DNA of 64,000 nucleotides from Hyperoodon ampullatus (lineage: Eukaryota > Chordata > Mammalia > Artiodactyla > Ziphiidae). A model generated the notes under the pieces. That model had not been told where the DNA came from. It saw only the letters and a list, made by a program, of their open reading frames with translations, and made no database searches. The position numbers and the translations under genes are program-made. The stretch lies in the NCBI GenBank assembly GCA_949752795.1, contig OX457075.1, positions 3,286,001 through 3,350,000 of the forward strand, written 5' to 3'. Every line of letters begins with the position of its first letter. Position 1 is the stretch's first letter. Positions 58,286 through 64,000 of the stretch are shown here, in pieces.

Positions 58286-59519
58286 ACCCAAATGTATATC
58301 ACTAGGAGAATAGGTAAATTTTGGAATAATTACTCAAGTATTATACAGCAGTACCATGGATGAATTACAAGGACATGTGAGAAAATGGATAATGTTGACT
58401 GTCAACAGCAACCCACAAAGGACGACCTCCATTACGATACCATCTTTACACAGGAAAAGGACAGCAAGATTAAAAAGTGTATAATTTAGGGATGCATGTC
58501 ACTATTTTTAAAAGGCAAAGGAGTGATAAAAATTCAAGATGGTGAATTCTTGAACTCTTCTTGGGAACTTAGAAGGAGCCTACAGTATGGATGATGTTCT
58601 AACTCATAAGTTGGGTGGTGGGCTTGTGGGTAATCATTCAATGCATCATTACTTGTATCATCCTGTATATAATATTCATGTATAATGTAGCAAGCCAGTG
58701 CCGTGTATTGAGCAGCATCTCCAGCCTTTACCACTAGATGTCAGTAGCGCACCCCAACCGCCACCCCCAGTCAGGGCAATAAAATGGCTCCAGACACCAA
58801 AGGTCCCTTGGGCCAAAATCCCCCCTGGTTCAGAACCACTGTTCTAGAGCATTCCTGATGCAAAGGACAGATACACCACACTGGAAATAACTTTTTCATC
58901 CCATACTCCACTGTCCTATCTTGCCAAATAAATCCATTTTGTTCCTTAATATAAGATCTTACTTAACCACCAAAACAATGTTGACCCCAGTATCACATTG
59001 AAATACTAGGGATAACTGAATTTGATTTTTTTTTTTAATGTTTCACCTCACAAAAGAGCTGTGGATGTAAAGTGAAGAGAAGGCACCTGAATTTCTCTGT
59101 GTTGCCGTGGTAGCAAACTTTAAACTTTAGTTTTCTATAGCTGTGGACAAATCCATGCTCTGACTTAAACTTTCCCAATCATGTCACAGGACTGTACAAT
59201 ACTATGCAGAAACTTTTCTTTCTAGTTTTTCATAAAGCTCTTTACATATTTAAAATAAATCCATTTCTCAGATCATTTCTCAGAAATTAAATTATTTGCT
59301 CAAGGTTGTGAAAAGCTTTAGAGCTCTTGAATATATTTAGTAAATCACCTTAACAAAGGGTTGTACCAATTTGTACCATCACCTCTGGTTTGAAATAATA
59401 CCATTGACTAGAGAATGCTACTAGAACAGTGAGACTTTTTCCATCCCCCTGGAGGCTTTTGGCTTTCTCAGATCTTTTGAATGGTTTCCAATTTCCAGAA
59501 ACTTAATTCTAGAAACCTA
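58286..59519. other. Unique DNA with a MER5A-like fragment
   Basis: Apart from the MER5A-like piece at 58708-58845 nothing is recognised; 58.9-59.5 kb is AT-rich with imperfect local repeats of aatttctaga-type words near 59490-59530. Confidence 0.45.
58708..58845 (+). mobile_element. MER5A-like DNA transposon relic
   Basis: 'agcagcatctccagccttta', 'ccactagatgtcagtagcgc', 'aaaatggctccagacaccaa' and 'cccctggttcagaaccactg' match the right two-thirds of MER5A (nonautonomous hAT-Charlie) from memory. Confidence 0.8.
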
Positions 59520-59790
59520 ATTTCTAGAAGGAAATTTCTTCAATGTGGTGAAGACAATACACAAAACCCCCAGATAACATCACACTCAATAATGAAAGAC
59601 TGAAAGCTTGTCCCCCAATAAGGAATAAGACAAGTATGCCCACTTTTGCCACATCTGTTTAACATGGTGCTAGAAGGCCTCACCAGAGCAATTAGACAAG
59701 AAAAAGAAATAAAAGGCATCTAAATTGGAAGGAAGAAGTAAGATTATCTGTTGGCAAGTGACATGATCTTCTATGTAGAAAACTCTAAAG

Positions 59791-59833
<43 letters not shown>

Positions 59834-60469
59834 CTGTTAGAACAAATAAGGGTATTCAACAAAGTTGTAGAATACAAAATCAACACACAAAAATCAGTTC
59901 ACTTTCTATACACCAGCAATGAACAATCTGAAAAGGAAATTTTAAAAAGTTTCATTTACAATGCATCAAAAAGAATAAACACTTAGGAATATAAAACTAA
60001 GGAGGAAAAGATTTGTATACTGAAACTATAAAACATTCCTGAAAGAAATTAAAGAAACATAAATAAATAGAAAGACAGCCTGTGTCACTGGAATGGAAAG
60101 TTTACTATTTTTAAGACGACGATACTATCCAGTGATCTACAGATTCAGTGTAATCCCTACCAAACTCCCAATAATGTTTTTTGCAAAAATAGAAAAATCC
60201 AACTTAAAATCTGAATGGAATCTCAACAGACTCCAAATAGCCAAAACAATCTTTAAGAAGAGAACGAAGTTGGAAGTTCTCACACTTTCTGATTTTGAAA
60301 CTTAACTATAAAACATCGGTAATCAAAACAGTGGGGTACTGGCATAAGGACAGACATATAAACCAACAGAATAGAACATAGAGTCCCCCCAGAAAAACTC
60401 TCACATGTACAGTCAATTGATTTTTGACAAGGGTGTGAAGACCATGCAATGAGGAAAGAATGGCTTTTT
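59520..60469 (+). mobile_element. L1 ORF2 (RT domain end), part 1 of an interrupted copy
   Basis: Begins in the RT region ('caaaacccccagataacatc', 'actgaaagcttgtcccccaa', 'ccacatctgtttaacatggt') and runs on through 'cactttctatacaccagcaa' with frameshifts. The residual frame 60093-60305 encodes recognisable ORF2 residues. A (CA)n tract of about 36 bases lies at 59795-59831. Interrupted by a SINE at 60470-60827. Confidence 0.93.
59795..59831 (+). repeat. (CA)n microsatellite
   Basis: An uninterrupted CA tract of about 18 units inside the L1 ORF2 relic; it may be length-polymorphic. Confidence 0.95.
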
Positions 60470-60827
60470 TCTTTTTATAAATTTATTTATTTTTTTATTT
60501 ATTTTTGGCTGCGTTGGGTCTTTGTTGCTGCGTGCGGGCTTTCTCTAGTTGTGGCGAGCAGGGGCTACTCTTCGTTGCAGGGTGTGGGTTTCTCACTGCG
60601 GTGGCTTCTCTTGTTGTGGAGCATGGGCTCTAGGTGTGCGGGCTTCAGTAGTTGTGTCACACGGGCTCAGTAGTTGTGGCTCGCAGGCTCTAGAGAGCAG
60701 GCTCAGTAGTTGTGGTGCACGGGCTTAGTCGCTCCATGGCATGTGGGATCTTCCCGGACCAGGTCTCAAACCCATGTCCCCTGCATTGGCAGGATGATTC
60801 TTAACCACTGTGCCACCAGGGAAGTCC
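60470..60827 (-). mobile_element. CHR SINE, long form, inside L1
   Basis: A minus-strand long-form CHR SINE ('ttttggctgcgttgggtctt' to 'ccaccagggaagtcc') with TSD aagaatggcttttt at 60456-60469 and 60828-60841. The L1 reads through the site. Confidence 0.95.
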
Positions 60828-62310
60828 AAGAATGGCTTTTTAAACAAATGGTGCTGGGAAAATGGGATATCCTCATACCACACACAAAAGTTAAAACAAA
60901 AGTTAACCAAAAATTCAATCAAAAGACTAAACTTAAGAGATAAAACTATAAAACTTTTAGAAGAAAACATCAGAGAAAATCTTCCTGACTTTAAATCTGA
61001 TGATAATTTTTTGCATATGACATCAAAAGCACAGGCAACAAAAGAAAAAATAAACTGGATTTCATCAAAATTTAAGAGTTTGTACATCGAAGGACACAAC
61101 TGAGAGTAAAAAGACAACCCATATATTAGGAGAAAATATTTGCAAATCATATATCTGATAAGAGATTAATATCAAGAATATGTAAAGAACCTCTACAACT
61201 CAACAACAACAAACAAACAACTCAATTCACAAATGGGCAAAGGACTTGAATAGACATTTCTCCAAGGAAGATCTACAGTGGCCAATAAACACATGAAAAA
61301 GTGCTCAACATCATTAGTCATTAGGGAAATGCAAACCACAATGTCTTATCACTTCACACCTGATAGGAAGACTATTATTTTTTTAAAAAAGGAAAATAGC
61401 AAGTATTGGCCAGGATATGGAAAAATTGGAACCCTTGTGCACCGTGGTGGGAATTTCAAATGGTGAAGATGCAATGGAAAACATTTTAGCAGTTCCTCAA
61501 AAAGTTAAACATGGAATTATCATATGGTCTAGCAAATCCACTTCTAGGCATTTCCTAAAAGAATTGAAAGCAGAGACTCAAAGAGATACAGATACCTGTA
61601 CACCCAGTGTTCATTGCAGCATTATTCATAATAGCCAAAGGCAGAAACATCTTTTGTGTAGATCAACAGATAAATGGATAAATGAAATTGTGGCCTACAC
61701 ATACAATGGTATGTTATTCAGCCAGAAAAGAATGAAATTATGATATATGTTACTGCATGGATGAACCTTGAAAACATTATGCTAAGTGAAATAAGTCAGA
61801 CACCAAGGGGCAGATATTTTATGATTCCACTTATATGAGATTCATAGAATAAGAAAATTCAGAGACAGAAAATAAAACAGAAGTTACCAAGGACTAGTTG
61901 AAGGGGGAGGGAGGTACCCATTACTGGTTTTTTTTTTTTTTTTTTTTTTGCGGTATGCGGGCCTCTCACTGCTGTGGCCTCTCCCGTCGCAGAGCACAGG
62001 CTCCGGACGCGCAGGCTCAGCGGCCATGGCTCACGGGCCCAGCCGCTCCGTGGCATGTGGGATCTTCCCGGACCGGGGCATGAACCCGTGTCCCCTGCAT
62101 CGGCAGGTGGACTCTCAACCGCTTCGCCACCAGGGAAACCCCCCATTACTGTTTAATGTTTGGGATGATGAATGAAAAAGTTCCACAAATGGATATGTTA
62201 ATGGTTGCAGAACATCGTGAATATACTTAATGTCACTGAATTGAACATTTACAATGATTAAAATGGTAAATTGTATATTGTGTATATTTCCACAATAAAA
62301 AAAATAGAAT
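60828..62310 (+). mobile_element. L1 ORF2 C-terminus and 3' UTR, part 2
   Basis: Continues the L1 ('acaaatggtgctgggaaaat', 'gacatcaaaagcacaggcaa', 'ctgataagagattaatatc', 'tacaatggtatgttattcag') and ends with the L1M 3' UTR ('acttaatgtcactgaattg', 'aaatggtaaattgtatattg', 'ccacaataaaaaaaa'). A second SINE (61927-62141) interrupts it. The full remnant is about 2.2 kb of L1. Confidence 0.93.
61927..62141 (-). mobile_element. CHR SINE, short form, inside L1
   Basis: Minus-strand short CHR SINE with TSD cccattactg at 61917-61926 and 62142-62151 and a T-run of about 23. Confidence 0.95.
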
Positions 62311-62519
62311 GAACAGATAGTTTGAGATGTCAGCTGCCCAGTTAGGCAAAGTCGAAATAAAGGTGAAACATTAAAATCAAGTTTTTAATTGATAAACTAA
62401 AATTTGAAAATCTACTCACCAATAGTTCAGCTGACTATTGTTAGACCCTGGTCTTACATGATTTTGCTAGATATTCCATCACACCACATTCTTTGAAAAA
62501 CTTTAGGTGGCAAAATTTA
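62311..62519. other. Short unique spacer
   Basis: AT-rich DNA between the L1 end and the next SINE; nothing recognised. Confidence 0.4.
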
Positions 62520-62536
62520 GACATGTACCAATTTTT

Positions 62537-62746
62537 TTTTTTTTTTTTGCGGTACGCGGGCCTCTCACCGTTGTGGCCTCTCTCGTTGCGGAGCACAGGC
62601 TCCGGACCCGGACGCGCAGGCTCAGCGGCCATGGCCCACGGGCCCAGGTGCTCCACGACATGTGGGATCTTCCCGAACCGGAGCACGAACCCGCATCCCC
62701 TGCATCGGCAGGCAGACTCTCAACCACTGCGCCACCAGGGAAGCCC
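62537..62746 (-). mobile_element. CHR SINE, short form
   Basis: Minus-strand copy with a 17-bp perfect TSD gacatgtaccaattttt at 62520-62536 and 62747-62763. It has a small duplication (ccggacccggacgcgc). It faces the SINE at 62836 in inverted orientation. Confidence 0.96.
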
Positions 62747-62835
62747 GACATGTACCAATTTTTAAAAGAAAAAGATGTGGCTCTTAATTAGGCAACAAGA
62801 GGACCTAACTCTCATACTTAAAAAGAGGCATTTAC

Positions 62836-63039
62836 GGGCTTCCCTGGTGGCGCAGTGGTTGAGAGTCCGCCTGCCGATGCAGGGGACACGGGTTCTTGCC
62901 CCGGTCCGGGAAGATCCCACATGCCGCGGAGCAGCTGGGCCCGTGAGCCATGGCCGCTGGGCCTGTGCGTCCGGAGCCTGTGCTCCACAATGGGAGAGGC
63001 CACAACAGTGAGAGGCCCGTGTACCGAAAAAAAAAAAAA
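62836..63039 (+). mobile_element. CHR SINE, short form
   Basis: Plus-strand copy with TSD aaaagaggcatttac at 62821-62835 and 63040-63054. Confidence 0.96.
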
Positions 63040-63054
63040 AAAAGAGGCATTTAC

Positions 63055-63457
63055 AAAAATAAGAGGAAAAAGAACATACACCTTTCTTTAATCATAGCAC
63101 TTAAGTCAGGCGTATGAACAGACTCCAAGCCAGTCCTTAGTTTCTTCATCTGTAAAATGGGGTTAGCATTGCCTGCTCTGCACCACTGTCCCCCACCCTG
63201 TCCCCCACCCCATCACCAAAAGGTAATCACCTGGGCAGAACTCAGGCTCTAAAGTGAAACCAAGAAAATGGATAATCTTAAACATCAATCCGTGTTTAAT
63301 ATTCTTCTTCGAAGATATCGAGTACTTTTATTTTAAGGAGGCAAATTCCAGAGGGGGGGGATGTTCCCCACAGATGCACACATAAATTTTTCTGTCTCTT
63401 GTGTGAAAAGAAATCTAGTCTTATTGAAGAATAACACATATTTTTGTAACTCTTTTT
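63055..63457. other. Unique DNA with a MIR piece
   Basis: A short MIR core ('agtttcttcatctgtaaaat') is visible at 63130-63175; nothing else recognised. Confidence 0.45.
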
Positions 63458-63469
63458 AAAAATAACCTT

Positions 63470-63690
63470 GGGCTTCCCTGGTGGCGCAGTGGTTGAGAGT
63501 CCACCTGCCGATGCAGGGGACACGGGTTCATGCCCCGGTCCGGGAGGATCCCACATGCCGCGGAGCGGCTGGGCCCGTGAGCCATGGCCGCTGAGCCTGC
63601 GCGTCCGGAGCCTGTGCTCCGCAACGGGAGAGGCCACAACAGTGAGAGGCCTACGTACCACAAAAAAGTAATAATAATAATAAAATAAAT
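63470..63690 (+). mobile_element. CHR SINE, short form
   Basis: Plus-strand copy with TSD aaaaataacctt at 63458-63469 and 63691-63702; its tail has evolved into an (ATA)n/(AAAT)n simple repeat. Confidence 0.95.
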
Positions 63691-63702
63691 AAAAATAACC
63701 TT

Positions 63703-64000
63703 AAATGACACACAAGTCAATAGAAGGAAACACCAGGAAGAGGTCCTCTTATACTTCAAAATTTAAAACATGGCAATGGAGGCTAAATCACTGGGGAAGA
63801 CCAGGGTTATGTAGACCATGGTTTGGGGACACCTGGCACACAATTTGGGGTGATAATTGCATTTAGATCATCATCTCATAATATATACACCAAAATTAAT
63901 TTCTTGAAAAACCAAATGACATTTCGAACATTGCCTTAGAATATATACCAAAATAAAAACCATAGCAAAAGCTAGTAGAAAAAAGAACTTAGTGTTTATT
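63703..64000. other. Unique AT-rich DNA to the window end
   Basis: Nothing recognised. Two similar words (taatatatacaccaaaat near 63880 and agaatatataccaaaataa near 63938) form an imperfect local repeat. Confidence 0.4.

Overview
This window is vertebrate nuclear DNA, almost certainly from a cetacean. The strongest evidence is a dense population of tRNA(Glu)-derived SINEs of the CHR type, the family of cetaceans, hippos and ruminants. I count 26 loci. Most are the short (~200 bp) variant that opens with gggcttccctggtggcgcag and ends in a simple A-tail; a few are the longer (~300-350 bp) variant with an extra GC-rich 3' body; three are an older, CHR-1-like type. Many copies keep intact target-site duplications (TSDs), so the family was recently active. 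Ruminant BovB-type sequence was not seen. The species cannot be fixed by eye.

The window is largely non-coding. I found no complete protein-coding gene. The only gene-like signal is a CpG island at about 42.23-43.43 kb with GC boxes and two good 5' splice sites, both on the minus strand (exon ends at 43408 and 42925). The simplest reading is that a minus-strand gene starts here and that most or all of positions 1-42,000 is its first intron or intergenic DNA. No downstream coding exon was recognised. The region above 43.5 kb is the gene's upstream flank, or part of a divergent transcript.

Layout: 0.0-5.7 kb holds unique DNA, four CHR SINEs, an L1 3' end and an L2. 5.7-8.4 kb is a pile of L1, a nested Tigger-like MITE, a long CHR SINE and a rearranged CHR dimer. 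8.4-9.9 kb is GC-rich unique DNA. 9.87-12.1 kb has L1 fragments, one split by a SINE. 12-17 kb is mostly unique, with MIR and an MLT1-like LTR. 17.3-21.2 kb carries two related ERV1-like LTRs that may bound one decayed provirus. 21-27 kb is mostly unique with old repeats. 27.2-28.6 kb is an L1 with an inverted 5' part, with a SINE in its tail. 28.9-41 kb mixes SINEs, L1 ends and MIR/L2. 42.2-43.4 kb is the CpG island. 44-52 kb is quiet unique DNA with sparse repeats. 52-64 kb is repeat-rich: L1 fragments, an L1ME/HAL1-like block, an MLT1-like LTR split by a CHR-1-like SINE, a MER5A-like piece and a cluster of four young SINEs at the right end.

No operon-like or novel multi-gene system is visible. 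The interesting content is in transposon biology (twin priming, 3' transduction, SINE dimerisation, inverted SINE pairs, nested insertions that give relative dates) and in the unidentified CpG-island promoter.
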